Assembly (NCBI GenBank): GCA_937892915.1 | Contig: CALBIC010000016.1 | Location: forward strand, 31,266-95,265 | Length of the DNA: 64,000 nucleotides | Origin: UBA5972 sp002430125 | GTDB lineage: Bacteria; Pseudomonadota; Alphaproteobacteria; Rhodobacterales; Rhodobacteraceae | Direction: 5' to 3' | Part shown: one piece after another, positions 1 to 8,943 of the stretch | How positions within the stretch are numbered: the first letter of the stretch is position 1 | How the letters are laid out: the number at the start of each line of letters is the position of its first letter | The notes under the pieces: model-generated | Told to the model about the DNA's origin: nothing | Seen by the model: only the letters and a program-made list of their open reading frames with translations | Database searches by the model: none | Program-made: the position numbers and the translations under genes

Positions 1-339
1 CATATATAGGGGGTGTGGTGGAGATTTGAAACGGGGGGCTGGATTGGCGGCTGACTGAACCACATGGTTTTCGCCCGGTCAACGTTCTGGTTGACCGGGG
101 AAACGGCATTCTCGGTGTTTTGGATGGAAAGAAGGCGGGCCCGCCGATGCGGTTCGTATGCCAAACGGGGTATTATGCCCCGCACCTGTCGATCTGTCGG
201 TATGGCGTGAGGCCTGTGTAAGCATCCCTGCCCATCTCGACCCCGTGAACCACGTTTGAACGTTCGGTCCGGGGTTTAGCGGGCAGGGGTTTGGATCGGG
301 TAAATGCAGCGTGCGCGGATTGGCCAATTCGGCAACGGG
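1..339. other. Gene-poor left edge with two hairpins
   Basis: No convincing gene is seen here. Positions 74-99 form a perfect 10-bp stem (CCCGGTCAAC / GTTGACCGGG) with a 6-nt loop, and 134-145 is a perfect 12-bp palindrome (GGCGGGCCCGCC). Neither hairpin is followed by a T run on either strand, so an intrinsic terminator is not demonstrated. They lie downstream of the minus-strand oxidoreductase gene ending at 340 and may mark its transcript end. A weak minus-strand reading frame across 79-327 is Pro/Arg-rich and has no recognisable family. Confidence 0.45.
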
Positions 340-1575
340 TCAGCGAAACCGGTCAGGCGCGTAAGGTGTCAGATCGATATTGCTGCGTTTGCCAAGCGCG
401 ATATCGGCGGCCATGCGACCGAGGCGCGGGCCGATGGTGATGCCGATATGTTGCGAGCCGAACGCCACGATCACATTGGGGGCATCGGGCAGCGCTCCGA
501 TATGCGGCAGGCTGTCCGGGGTTGAAGGACGGAACCCCATCCATTCATCCGCACTGTCCCATGTCAGATCGGGATAAACCTGGCGGATGCGTTTTTTCAA
601 AAGCGCAATCGGGGCGGTTGAACGCGGTGCGGTGAGACCGCCAAATTCAACGATACCGGCACAGCGCAGGCCGCCTTCCATCGGGGTCACCACAAATTTT
701 GCGTCCGACACCATGAAAGGATGAGGTGGTACGTAGGAGGCGCCGTTGAGAAACAGGTGATAGCCGCGTTCGGTTTCGAGCAGGGATTTCTGGCCCAATT
801 GCTTGGCCAACGGGCCGGACCATGCGCCAGCCGCCAGAATGATCTTGTCGGCTGTCAGAACCTCGCCGCCCTGCAGTGTCACCGTGGTGTTGGTGACGTT
901 GACCACTTCACCGCGTTTAAATTCGCCACCAGCTGCGCGAAAATGGTCGGCCAGTGCCGCCACGTATTTGCCGGGTGAGGTCAGCCAGCCGTGATCGGGA
1001 TGTGCTGCGGCATAGGAATACGCAGGGCTGATGGCTGGATCAATGGCCAGCATTTGAGCGCGGTCGTGCGGTATCACCGTAAACCCGGCGCGGCGCAGCA
1101 GATCATTATGGGCGCGATCTTTGTCAAAAGCTGCACGGTCGCGATAATAATAGAAGTAATCGCCGGTGCGAATGTATTGGGCGGCAGACGTGCCTGTGGC
1201 CAGTGCTATATGCTGGTCAACGCTGTCTTCGGTCAGGGGCAGCAGGGCCGCCGTGATTTCTTCGATCCGTTTGGCGGTCATGTTCCGGATGAACGGCACG
1301 ATCCACGGGATCAGTTTTGGCAGGTAGGACCATTTCAGAAAAAGCGGCGAGTCCGGATCAAGCAGCATCATCGGGGCTTTGCGCAACAGGCTGGAATCGG
1401 CAATCGGGCCGATCGCAACGCGGGCCAAAAGACCAGCGTTGCCGTACGAGGTTTGCGCCGGGTCGCCGGGTTCGATCCGGTCGATCAGCGTCACCTTGAC
1501 GCCAGCGCGACGCAACCATTCGGCGGTGCAAACACCGGTTATACCGGCACCTATGACAAGGGCTGTTTTGGTCAT
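340..1575 (-). CDS. FAD-dependent D-amino-acid dehydrogenase-like oxidoreductase (DAO family)
   Basis: This encodes a 411-residue flavoprotein of the DAO/DadA family, which oxidatively deaminates amino acids or related amines and passes electrons to the respiratory chain or oxygen. The N-terminus carries the FAD-binding Rossmann motif GAGITG followed by an acidic residue at the end of the second strand (LIDR). The C-terminal part has the typical family segment around WMGFRPSTPDSLPHIG, where the flavin is enclosed. The start at 1575 (MTKTALVIGAG) is chosen because the Rossmann strand begins directly after it; the in-frame extension upstream is Arg/Pro-rich and runs into a repeat element. The gene is isolated by about 230 bp from the CobW gene on the same strand. 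The substrate cannot be told from sequence; D-amino acid or proline-type substrates are likely. Confidence 0.85.
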   Translation of the reverse strand: MTKTALVIGAGITGVCTAEWLRRAGVKVTLIDRIEPGDPAQTSYGNAGLLARVAIGPIADSSLLRKAPMMLLDPDSPLFLKWSYLPKLIPWIVPFIRNMTAKRIEEITAALLPLTEDSVDQHIALATGTSAAQYIRTGDYFYYYRDRAAFDKDRAHNDLLRRAGFTVIPHDRAQMLAIDPAISPAYSYAAAHPDHGWLTSPGKYVAALADHFRAAGGEFKRGEVVNVTNTTVTLQGGEVLTADKIILAAGAWSGPLAKQLGQKSLLETERGYHLFLNGASYVPPHPFMVSDAKFVVTPMEGGLRCAGIVEFGGLTAPRSTAPIALLKKRIRQVYPDLTWDSADEWMGFRPSTPDSLPHIGALPDAPNVIVAFGSQHIGITIGPRLGRMAADIALGKRSNIDLTPYAPDRFR

Positions 1576-1717
1576 CTCAACATCGCCGATATAACGGGAT
1601 TTGGTCAGTGTAAAGGCGTCAAATGATATGGGTCTTGCCGGGGCAGGGTGCGACGTGAATCTTTTAACGGGGTGTCTGCGGCAGGTCGCGCTTTTGGCCA
1701 GCGTGGGATTTCGCCGC

Positions 1718-1800
1718 GCTGGCGCGCGAGCGACCCGTGGCAGAGGGCTTTGCCCCCTGCGGCGCAATAAAAGGAATTGCGCCTACCCCCAGAGTATTTT
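1718..1800. repeat. Dispersed GC-rich intergenic element, copy 1
   Basis: This element contains two consecutive stem-loops, one built from GGGCTTTGCCCCC-like arms and one from GCGCAAT / ATTGCGC. They are followed by CCTACCCCCAGAGTATTTT. The same order of parts occurs at 43973-44141, including the flanking CGCGC(T)nGCGCGCGAG stretch. I recall similar CCCCCGGAGTATTTTT-type elements as common between genes in Rhodobacterales; their function is unknown, but transcription termination or mRNA processing is plausible. Confidence 0.6.
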
Positions 1801-1805
1801 CGAAA

Positions 1806-2696
1806 CTATGATACTAAAGCGGCAAGTTTGGCGGGTTGAAAGCTTTGAGCGGTGCCAATGGCGACCACCTGGCTGTCGGTTCTGGGGGGGATGGGATTGC
1901 ATTGCCATTGCGCCCCGGCGCGTTGCACGGCGAAAGTTTCGCCGTCTTTTGTGGTGACATGGCCTTTGAGACGCAGGCAGCCGGAGGCGTTCATTGTTGA
2001 CGCGGTGTTGAGCGTTTCAGGGTCAAGGCGGGCCGGGCCCTGATAGGACCACGTGGCGTATTCGGTGCCGTGGTCATGATGGTGTTTGTGGGCCAGTTCA
2101 GGGCGGTCGCGCAGGCCAAAAAGGGTTTCGGTGCGCAGTGCAGCACTTGAAACATGGATCGGGATGCCGGGAGCGGTGACGGCCAATTGATCGACAAGGT
2201 CTGCGACCTGATCCGGGGGTACCAGATCGGTTTTGGTCAAAATAAGCAGGTCAGCCGCCTGAATTTGCCGCAACAAGCTGTCGGCCAGAAACGGATCACC
2301 CAAGGAATACGTGAAATTTACGCAGTCAATTAAGGTGGCGCAGCGGTCGGCCCGAAGGTCCGGTTCGGCCATCGCTATTTGCAGGATTTTGCTTGGGTCA
2401 GCGACGCCGGAGGTTTCGATGATCAAACGGTCCGGGCGTGGCTCGGACGTCAAGATCTTGTCTATTGCGTCGTAAAGATCGCCGCCGATGGTGCAGCACA
2501 CGCAGCCATTTGTCAGCGCAATCGTGTCGCCGGTTTTGTTGATGATCAGGCTTTCATCAATGGCGATTTCGCCGAAATCATTGACCAAAACCGTGATCGT
2601 CTGACCCAAGGGTCGCGCAAGAATTGCGTTCAGCAATGTGGTTTTGCCGGCCCCCAGATAGCCGGTAATCACCGTTAGCGGCAGCGGGTCTGTCAT
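1806..2696 (-). CDS. CobW/P47K-family GTPase, putative metallochaperone
   Basis: This encodes a 296-residue G3E-family P-loop GTPase of the CobW/COG0523 group, which delivers metal ions (often zinc or cobalt) to client enzymes. The Walker A motif GYLGAGKTT lies at residues 12-20, the metal-binding CxCC motif (C65, C67, C68) follows, the guanine-recognition motif TKTD is at 154-157, and a His-rich stretch (HKHHHDHG, about 203-210) provides extra metal ligands. A CobW C-terminal domain follows. The start codon overlaps the stop of the upstream amidohydrolase in an ATGA, so the two are translationally coupled. Because amidohydrolases need divalent metal, the neighbour could be the client, which is inference. 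No Zur-type site was identified. Confidence 0.88.
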   Translation of the reverse strand: MTDPLPLTVITGYLGAGKTTLLNAILARPLGQTITVLVNDFGEIAIDESLIINKTGDTIALTNGCVCCTIGGDLYDAIDKILTSEPRPDRLIIETSGVADPSKILQIAMAEPDLRADRCATLIDCVNFTYSLGDPFLADSLLRQIQAADLLILTKTDLVPPDQVADLVDQLAVTAPGIPIHVSSAALRTETLFGLRDRPELAHKHHHDHGTEYATWSYQGPARLDPETLNTASTMNASGCLRLKGHVTTKDGETFAVQRAGAQWQCNPIPPRTDSQVVAIGTAQSFQPAKLAALVS

Positions 2697-4321
2697 AGCA
2701 GTTGAACCTGCCCCCCAAGGACGGTGCCCAGCACGGGTACGTCTTTCAGCGCCATCGGGTCTACTGCCAGCGGGTCGTCGCCCAGTATTACGAAATCGGC
2801 GAATTTGCCGGTTTCAATCGAGCCGACATCGCCGTCCATATGCATCGAATAGGCCGCGCCAATGGTGATCGCGCTGAGTGCCTCGTGGACGGTAAGGCGT
2901 TGATATTTACCGAGAATACGCCCCTGCGGGGTGACGCGATTCACAGCGCACCAGGCGGTGAACAACGGGTTCAGCGGGGTGACCGGAGCGTCGGAATGGA
3001 TGGTCATTGGCACGCCGTGATCAAGGGCTGACCGGCAGGCATCCATCCGCAATGCGCGGTCCGGGCCCTGGGTGACTTCGTAATGTTTATCGCCGAAATA
3101 CCAGATGTGATTGGCAAACAGGTTGACGCCAAGGCCAAGCGCTTTGATGCGGCGAAACTGCGCCTCGTTAATCATTTGGCCGTGCTGCAAGGTGTGGCGG
3201 TGATCGGCATTGGGGTATTTGCGCATCGCGGCCTGAAAGCCGTTGATCGCTACTTCGGAAGCCTCGTCACCGTTGGTGTGGACATGGATCTGGATGCCTG
3301 CCGCGTGGATCACCTCGATCATGTGGTGCATCACTTCAGGTGGGTTGTTCCAGATGCCGTTGGGGGCGCCGTTGACATGGCCGGGCCATTTCATCCGGCT
3401 GGTATAGCCTTGGATCGAGCCATCGGTCATCAGCTTGACCATGCCGATTTTAAGCTTGTCATGCGACAGTTTTTTCAGCCCCGGCATGCGGGCGACGATT
3501 TCTTCGGGTGGGGCCATGAGGCCGCTGAGGGCAGGCACCAGCCGGATCGGAAATTCGGCGGATTTGGTGACGCGCAGCACGTGTTCCAGATCATCATCCG
3601 GCAATTCAGCCACCAGATCAGCCGAGGTTGTGACGCCGACATATTGCGCCAGCCGTCCGTAATCCATCAGAGCGCGTTCGGTGCGGGCGATGGCGCGCAG
3701 GTCGAACTTGGCACGGCGCGACACCGGGAACATTGCGGCCATTTCCTGTAATTCACCGTTGGGCGTGCCGTCAGCAAAGCGGGCGACGCCTTCGACGTTG
3801 GTGTTGCGGTCATAATTGGCCGAGGCCAGACCGGCGGAATTGGTTGTCAGCAAATGGCCGTTGGAATGCAGCACGATGATGGTGCGTTCGGTGCTTACCT
3901 GATCCAGATGTTTGCAGTTCAGCCGTTCGGTGGGCAGAAAGATCGGGTCAAACCCCCAGGCGCAAAGCGGCTCGCCAGCGGGCAGTTTCGCCTCGGCCTC
4001 GCGCAGGGCTGTGATAACATCTTCGACATTCTTTAAGCCCGGCCAGACTTTGCCGTTTGGATCGCGGGCATCGTAAAAGCCGGTATAGGTAAAGGCCCAG
4101 ATTGCCCCCGCCATCAGATGCGCGTGGCCTTCGACAAAGCCGGGCATCAACACAGAATCAGCCAGCGAGGTGTCAAGCTGCCCGCCGCCCCAAAAATCGG
4201 CGCAATCCGCCCCGCCAACCGCCAGAATACGGCCGTCTTTGACCGCGACATGCGTGGCCACCGGGCGATTCGGGTCCATTGTGATGATTTTACGTGCGGT
4301 GAAAATGGTAATATTGGACAT
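2693..4321 (-). CDS. Amidohydrolase, YtcJ-type
   Basis: This encodes a 542-residue metal-dependent amidohydrolase of the YtcJ-like branch. It begins with the usual beta-sandwich segment (FTARKIITMDPNRP), then GHAHLMAG with the metal-binding HxH, a HTNGDEA motif with a further His, and SDAPV near the C-terminus carrying the catalytic Asp. The start at 4321 is preceded by a strong GGAGG; an upstream in-frame ATG at 4363 lacks such a site. The gene is divergent from the LysR regulator at 4418 and coupled to a CobW GTPase. Substrates of YtcJ proteins are mostly unknown (amides, N-acyl amino acids, formamides). The neighbouring peptide transporter suggests that a transported amide or peptide could be hydrolysed, which is inference. 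Confidence 0.85.
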   Translation of the reverse strand: MSNITIFTARKIITMDPNRPVATHVAVKDGRILAVGGADCADFWGGGQLDTSLADSVLMPGFVEGHAHLMAGAIWAFTYTGFYDARDPNGKVWPGLKNVEDVITALREAEAKLPAGEPLCAWGFDPIFLPTERLNCKHLDQVSTERTIIVLHSNGHLLTTNSAGLASANYDRNTNVEGVARFADGTPNGELQEMAAMFPVSRRAKFDLRAIARTERALMDYGRLAQYVGVTTSADLVAELPDDDLEHVLRVTKSAEFPIRLVPALSGLMAPPEEIVARMPGLKKLSHDKLKIGMVKLMTDGSIQGYTSRMKWPGHVNGAPNGIWNNPPEVMHHMIEVIHAAGIQIHVHTNGDEASEVAINGFQAAMRKYPNADHRHTLQHGQMINEAQFRRIKALGLGVNLFANHIWYFGDKHYEVTQGPDRALRMDACRSALDHGVPMTIHSDAPVTPLNPLFTAWCAVNRVTPQGRILGKYQRLTVHEALSAITIGAAYSMHMDGDVGSIETGKFADFVILGDDPLAVDPMALKDVPVLGTVLGGQVQLL

Positions 4322-4382
4322 GCGGCCTCCGCTGGGTTTTGGGGAACGGTAAAAGGCTTTCATTCATCGGGAAAATGGATTT

Positions 4383-4391
4383 AACTTGGTA
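4383..4391 (+). promoter_or_regulatory. Shared 9-mer AACTTGGTA upstream of the LysR gene
   Basis: The 9-mer AACTTGGTA lies 35 nt before the lysR start and recurs exactly at 5415-5423, 49 nt before the peptide-binding-protein gene. The flanks are also similar (TTTAAC versus TTAAAC). It may be part of a common promoter or of a regulator-binding site serving both genes. It could also be chance similarity. Confidence 0.3.
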
Positions 4392-4417
4392 GAAAGCCCG
4401 GTTTTTTGGGGGAAGCG

Positions 4418-5377
4418 ATGCGATTCACGTTAAAACAATTACGCTATCTGGACGCGGCGGGGCGCACCGGGTCGATTGCCAATGCTGCTAATGAACTCAG
4501 CATTTCGCAATCATCAGTGACGGCGGCGATTGATGCGCTTGAAGCCGAGCTGGGGTTTGACATATTCCTGCGGATGCCCGCCAAGGGTATTCGCGCCACG
4601 CCAAGCGGGCGCGAGGTGCTGGCAATGGTGACGCGGTTTTTGGCCGAAGCGCGCGGGCTTGAGAACGATCTGGCCTCGGTTTCCGGTGATCCGGTCGGCA
4701 CCCTTCGGCTGGGGTGTTATGCGACGGCAGCGCCTTTTGTGCTGCCACCGTTGTTGAAAGAATTCGCGCGGCGTTATGCCGGTATTCGTATCGAAGTACG
4801 CGAAGGCGACCTTACCTGGGTGCAAGAGCAATTAAGGGAGGGCGAGGCGGATATTGCCCTGACCTATCGCCGTTCGCTTGATCCGGGGCTGGATTTTGTG
4901 CCGCTGTTTCGGGCGCGGCCTTATGCGATTTTATCGTCTGACGATCCGTTGGCTGCCAATGCCGAAGTTTATCTGGCTGATTTGTGCAAACTGCCGATGG
5001 TCATTCTGGACCTGCCGCAAGCGACGCAGTATTATTCCAGTTTGTTCCAAGAGCGCGGCCTGAAACCCCGGATCGCACATTCCAGCAAAACCTCGGAAAT
5101 GGCGCGGGCTTTGGTGGCGGGCGGGTTTGGATTTTCGATCCTGAACATCTGCGATCCGACCAATCAGGAAGCGGTTTCAGGCTATGCCTGCCGCCCGATT
5201 GCCGACGACATAGAGGCGCCGTTTTTTGGCATTGCCCAACCGGGCGGTGCGCGCAGACCGGCAATCGTAGAAAGGTTTATCGACATGTGCAAAGCTATGG
5301 CAGCGCAGGGGGTGTTTGACGGGTTAACAGTGTTTCCCGTCCGATACCCGCAAAAAACTGTGGAAGTCGCCCCATAA
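4418..5377 (+). CDS. LysR-family transcriptional regulator
   Basis: This encodes a 319-residue LysR regulator. The N-terminal winged helix-turn-helix is clear (FTLKQLRYLDAAGRTGSIANAANELSISQSSVTAAIDALEAELG), followed by a periplasmic-binding-protein-like effector domain from about residue 90. The ATG at 4418 has GGGGGAAG just upstream and is preferred to an in-frame TTG at 4406. It sits between a divergent amidohydrolase/CobW pair and a co-directional peptide ABC transporter, so it probably controls one or both. A 9-mer common to its own promoter and the transporter promoter is a candidate element. The effector is unknown. Confidence 0.9.
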   Translation: MRFTLKQLRYLDAAGRTGSIANAANELSISQSSVTAAIDALEAELGFDIFLRMPAKGIRATPSGREVLAMVTRFLAEARGLENDLASVSGDPVGTLRLGCYATAAPFVLPPLLKEFARRYAGIRIEVREGDLTWVQEQLREGEADIALTYRRSLDPGLDFVPLFRARPYAILSSDDPLAANAEVYLADLCKLPMVILDLPQATQYYSSLFQERGLKPRIAHSSKTSEMARALVAGGFGFSILNICDPTNQEAVSGYACRPIADDIEAPFFGIAQPGGARRPAIVERFIDMCKAMAAQGVFDGLTVFPVRYPQKTVEVAP

Positions 5378-5414
5378 AACCTATTTTCCTAGGGGTACGG
5401 GCGTTGTTAGCTTA

Positions 5415-5423
5415 AACTTGGTA
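5415..5423 (+). promoter_or_regulatory. Shared 9-mer AACTTGGTA upstream of the peptide-binding-protein gene
   Basis: This is the second copy of the motif found at 4383-4391. It lies in the 86-bp gap between the LysR gene and the ABC transporter operon, in the position expected for an upstream activator site or promoter element. Confidence 0.3.
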
Positions 5424-5463
5424 CCATCTGACTGCCAGAGAATTCCAAAACAGGGAGAATGCA

Positions 5464-7044
5464 ATGAAACTAACCAGACGTTTGATGCTGGGAACCGCTG
5501 CGGCTTTGATGGCCGTATCGATCACCAGCGGGTCGATTTCGGCCCAAACCAAAGGCGGCACGCTTGTGATCGCCTCTACTCAGGTGCCGCGCCACCTGAA
5601 CCCGGCGGTTCAGTCCGGTACGGCAACCGCTGTTCCCGGCACGCAGATTTTTGCGTCGCCAATCAGGTACACCGATGACTGGACGCCGCAGCCTTATCTG
5701 GCTGAAAGCTGGGATATCTCGGATGATGGCCTGTCGGTAACGCTGCATCTGGTTAAAGGTGCGAAATTCCATGACGGTGTGCCGATTACCTCGGCAGATG
5801 TTGAATTTTCGATCATGACGGTGAAGGCAAACCACCCGTTCAAGTCGATGTTCGCCCCGGTGGAAGCAGTGGAAACACCTGACGCCAACACCGCCATAAT
5901 CAAACTCAGCCAACCACATCCGGCCTTGATGCTGGCGCTGTCCGGTGCGTTGTGCCCGATTATCCCCAAGCATATTTACGGTGATGGTCAGGATATCAAA
6001 ACCCATCCGGCAAACTCGGCCCCGGTTGGATCCGGCCCGTTCAAGCTTGAAGAATTCAAAGCCGGCGAGCAGATCACGCTGGTGCGTAATGATGATTTCT
6101 TCATCAAAGACCGGCCATATCTGGATAAAATCGTCATCCGGATCATCAAAGACCCGTCGGCCCTGATGATCGCGATGGAAAACGGTGATGCGGATATGTA
6201 TCCGTTCGTGGCCTCGTCAACCGAAATCAAGCGGCTTGAACAAGTTGAAGGTATCAGCCTGACAACCGAAGGCTATGCTGGTGTTGGCCCGATCAACTGG
6301 CTGGCATTCAACACCGCCAAAGCGCCGTTTAATGATGTGCGTGTACGTCAGGCGATTGCTTACGCGATGGACCGTGACTTTGTCGTCAATGCCCTGCATC
6401 GCGGCACCTCCAAAGTGCAGCGCGGCCCGATCATTGAATCAAGCCCGTTCTTTAATCCGAACATCCCGGCTTATGACGTTGATTTGGACAAAGCGAATGC
6501 TCTGCTGGACGAAGCAGGCCTCAAGCCCGGTGCCGACGGTATGCGCGCCACGATGACGATTGATTATATCCCCGGCCCTCCTGAACAGCAGAAAACGGTT
6601 GCAGAATATCTGAAATCGCAGCTGAAAAAGGTTGGCCTTGATATCGTCGTGCGGGCTGCACCCGACTTCCCGACTTGGGCTGGTCGCGTGTCAAAGCACG
6701 ATTTTGATATGACGATGGATGTCGTGTTCAACTGGGGTGATCCGGTTATCGGGGTTCACCGCACTTATCTGTCAACCAACATCAAAGAGGGCGTGATCTG
6801 GTCCAACACCCAGTCCTATGCCAACGCGCGGGTTGACGAGTTGCTGAACGCTGCTGCGGTCGAAGGTGACCCGGTCAAGCGCAAGGCACTTTACGACGAG
6901 TTCCAGATGATCGTTGGCGAAGAAGTCCCGATCTATTGGGTCAACTCGCTGCCTTATCACACAGCCTATCGTGATAGGGTCGGCAATGTGCCCACTTCGA
7001 TCTGGGGCACCATGCAGTCGATGGACGACGTTTACATCAAGTAA
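5464..7044 (+). CDS. Peptide/oligopeptide ABC transporter substrate-binding protein
   Basis: This encodes a 526-residue periplasmic solute-binding protein of the SBP_bac_5 (DppA/OppA/NikA) family. An export signal covers about residues 1-28, with a KLTRRLMLG start that could be read by Sec or Tat. The family body follows, including YLAESWDISDDGLSVTLHLVKGAKFHDGVPITSADVEFS and the later RVRQAIAYAMDRD segment. GGGAGA precedes the start. It is the first gene of a complete five-gene transporter, and a strong hairpin separates it from the permease genes, as is common where binding protein is made in excess. The ligand may be a dipeptide, an opine or another small amide; it cannot be fixed from sequence. 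Confidence 0.92.
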   Translation: MKLTRRLMLGTAAALMAVSITSGSISAQTKGGTLVIASTQVPRHLNPAVQSGTATAVPGTQIFASPIRYTDDWTPQPYLAESWDISDDGLSVTLHLVKGAKFHDGVPITSADVEFSIMTVKANHPFKSMFAPVEAVETPDANTAIIKLSQPHPALMLALSGALCPIIPKHIYGDGQDIKTHPANSAPVGSGPFKLEEFKAGEQITLVRNDDFFIKDRPYLDKIVIRIIKDPSALMIAMENGDADMYPFVASSTEIKRLEQVEGISLTTEGYAGVGPINWLAFNTAKAPFNDVRVRQAIAYAMDRDFVVNALHRGTSKVQRGPIIESSPFFNPNIPAYDVDLDKANALLDEAGLKPGADGMRATMTIDYIPGPPEQQKTVAEYLKSQLKKVGLDIVVRAAPDFPTWAGRVSKHDFDMTMDVVFNWGDPVIGVHRTYLSTNIKEGVIWSNTQSYANARVDELLNAAAVEGDPVKRKALYDEFQMIVGEEVPIYWVNSLPYHTAYRDRVGNVPTSIWGTMQSMDDVYIK

Positions 7045-7049
7045 ACCAC

Positions 7050-7077
7050 ATGGCCGGGCCTTAAATGGCCCGGCCAT
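7050..7077. other. Intercistronic hairpin between binding protein and permease genes
   Basis: A perfect 11-bp stem (ATGGCCGGGCC / GGCCCGGCCAT) with a 6-nt loop TTAAAT starts 6 nt after the stop of the binding-protein gene and ends 15 nt before the permease start. It has no following T run, so it is more likely an mRNA-stabilising or attenuating hairpin than a full terminator. Confidence 0.75.
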
Positions 7078-7092
7078 CCTGTTGGGGGAATT

Positions 7093-8076
7093 ATGCAAAC
7101 ATTGGGCTACATTGCGCGGCGTCTGGTTTATGGCGTCATTTTGATGCTTTGCGTCGTGATCCTGAATTTTTTTCTGATCCACGCGGCGCCGGGTGATCCG
7201 GCTGATGTGATCGCTGGCGAAATGGGTGGTATTACCGCCGAAATGCTGGCCGAAATTCGCGCCACCTACGGGCTGGACCAGCCGGTGTGGATGCAGCTTT
7301 TTATCTATCTCAAGCAAATCTTCAGCCTTGATTTGGGAACCTCGTATTTCTTTGACCAACCGGTTACCAAGCTGATCGGCGCACGGGTCGGCCCTACGAT
7401 CCTGTTGGTGTTGGCGGCACAGGTTCTGTCGATCACTATTGGCGTGGCGATGGGCGTTCTGGCCTCGCGCAAACCGAACGGCTGGGTGTCGGGCTTTGTC
7501 GGCGTGTTTTCGACCCTTGGCTATGCCCTGCCGGTGTTTTGGATGGGCATCATGCTGATCATCCTGTTTGGCTCGTGGATCCCGCTTTTCCCGGTTGAAG
7601 GTATGTATTCCGCCCGGTTCGATGGCGGTTTGATTGCGCATTATATTGATGTAACCCACCACCTTGTTTTGCCCGCCATGACGCTGGCAATCATCTTTCT
7701 GGCGCAATATGCACGCCTGACGCGCGCCTCGATGATCGACGTTCTGGGCGCGGATTATGTGCGCACTGCGCGGGCCAAGGGTGTGCCGGAAATGCGGGTG
7801 ATCTTTTCGCACGCCCTCAGGAATGCGGTGCTGCCGATCCTGACGGTCGCCGGTTTGCAGTTTGGCAATCTGGTATCAGGCGCTTTGCTGGTGGAAACGG
7901 TTTTCAACTGGCCGGGCATGGGGCGTCTGGCTTTTGACAGCATCCTAAGGCGCGATTATCCGACGGTTATGGGGGTGCTGATTATCGGATCAGCCATGGT
8001 TGTGGTCGCCAATATCATCACCGACCTCAGCTATCGTTTGGCTGATCCACGTATTCGCACCGGAGGGTCAAGATAA
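7093..8076 (+). CDS. Dipeptide/oligopeptide ABC transporter permease (DppB-like)
   Basis: This encodes a 327-residue inner-membrane permease of the DppB/OppB family. It has the N-terminal helix, a periplasmic loop (AAPGDPADVIAGEMGG), and the binding-protein-dependent transport domain with the cytoplasmic coupling EAA-type loop (ADYVRTARAKGVPEMRVIFSHALRNAVLP). The C-terminus shows the family signature GALLVETVFNWPGMGRL. GGGGGAA precedes the ATG. The stop codon overlaps the next permease start by one base. It pairs with the following gene to form the translocation channel. Confidence 0.93.
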   Translation: MQTLGYIARRLVYGVILMLCVVILNFFLIHAAPGDPADVIAGEMGGITAEMLAEIRATYGLDQPVWMQLFIYLKQIFSLDLGTSYFFDQPVTKLIGARVGPTILLVLAAQVLSITIGVAMGVLASRKPNGWVSGFVGVFSTLGYALPVFWMGIMLIILFGSWIPLFPVEGMYSARFDGGLIAHYIDVTHHLVLPAMTLAIIFLAQYARLTRASMIDVLGADYVRTARAKGVPEMRVIFSHALRNAVLPILTVAGLQFGNLVSGALLVETVFNWPGMGRLAFDSILRRDYPTVMGVLIIGSAMVVVANIITDLSYRLADPRIRTGGSR

Positions 8077-8942
8077 TGGTCGAACCGGCAAAAGCCTTGA
8101 AACCTGTGTCGCCACTTGGCGAGGCATGGCGGATGTTCCGGCGCAACAAACCGGCGCTGATGGGGGTGGCAATACTGAGCTTTATCGTCGGTTTTGTGTT
8201 TTACGGCATATTCTGGGGCGGCGATCCATACGAGATCGTCTGGGCGCCCCACACCGCACCGGGCGAGGACGGCTTTCTGTTTGGCACCGATTATCTGGGC
8301 CGCAATCTGATGACCGGATTGCTGACCGGCGGCGCGCCGACAATAGCCGTTGGCGCGGCGGCAGCGGCGTTGTCGGTGTTTATCGGCATATCATTGGGCG
8401 CAACTGCGGGGTATTTCGGCGGCTGGGTCGATAACCTGTTGATGCGGATCACTGAATTTTTTCAGGTGCTTCCGGCCTTGCTGTTTGCGATGGTTCTGGT
8501 GACCCTGTTTTCCCCCAGCCTGACGACGATTGCTTTTGCCATTGGCGTGGTGATGTGGCCGCAAACAGCGCGGCTGACGCGGGCGGAATTCCTGAAAATC
8601 CGTGAGCTTGAATATGTCACCGCGGCACGTGCTATCGGGGCGAAAGACGGGCGGATCATGTGGCGGGTTATCCTGCCAAACGCGCTGCCACCTTTGATCG
8701 TGTCGGCGACTTTGACGGTGGGGGTTGCGATTTTGTTCGAGGCAGGTCTGTCGTTTCTGGGTCTGGGTGATCCCAATGTGATGTCATGGGGACTGATGAT
8801 CGGGTCGAACCGCGAATATATTCTGGATGCGTGGTGGCCGGTGACATTCCCGGGGCTGGCGATTTTCCTGACGGTGTTCGCGGTCAGCCTGATTGGAGAC
8901 GGTCTGAACGACGCGTTTAATCCAAAACTGAGGGAGCGTTAA
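8076..8942 (+). CDS. Dipeptide/oligopeptide ABC transporter permease (DppC-like)
   Basis: This encodes a 288-residue partner permease of the DppC/OppC family. It has an N-terminal OppC-type helix (RRNKPALMGVAILSFIVGFVFYG), the typical GTDYLGRNLMTGLLTGG segment, and an EAA loop (LEYVTAARAIGAKDGRIMWRVILPNALPPLI). Its start overlaps the stop of the previous permease, and the first ATPase begins one base after its own stop, showing tight coupling. Function is inferred as heterodimer formation with the DppB-like subunit. Confidence 0.93.
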   Translation: MVEPAKALKPVSPLGEAWRMFRRNKPALMGVAILSFIVGFVFYGIFWGGDPYEIVWAPHTAPGEDGFLFGTDYLGRNLMTGLLTGGAPTIAVGAAAAALSVFIGISLGATAGYFGGWVDNLLMRITEFFQVLPALLFAMVLVTLFSPSLTTIAFAIGVVMWPQTARLTRAEFLKIRELEYVTAARAIGAKDGRIMWRVILPNALPPLIVSATLTVGVAILFEAGLSFLGLGDPNVMSWGLMIGSNREYILDAWWPVTFPGLAIFLTVFAVSLIGDGLNDAFNPKLRER

Positions 8943-8943
8943 G

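Noticed and set aside
79..327. 82-residue minus-strand frame
   Set aside because: Pro/Arg-rich, crosses two hairpins, no ribosome-binding site or similarity pattern recognised.
6772..7812. Minus-strand frame of 346 residues
   Set aside because: Antisense to the peptide-binding-protein and permease genes, His/Arg-rich, no domain.
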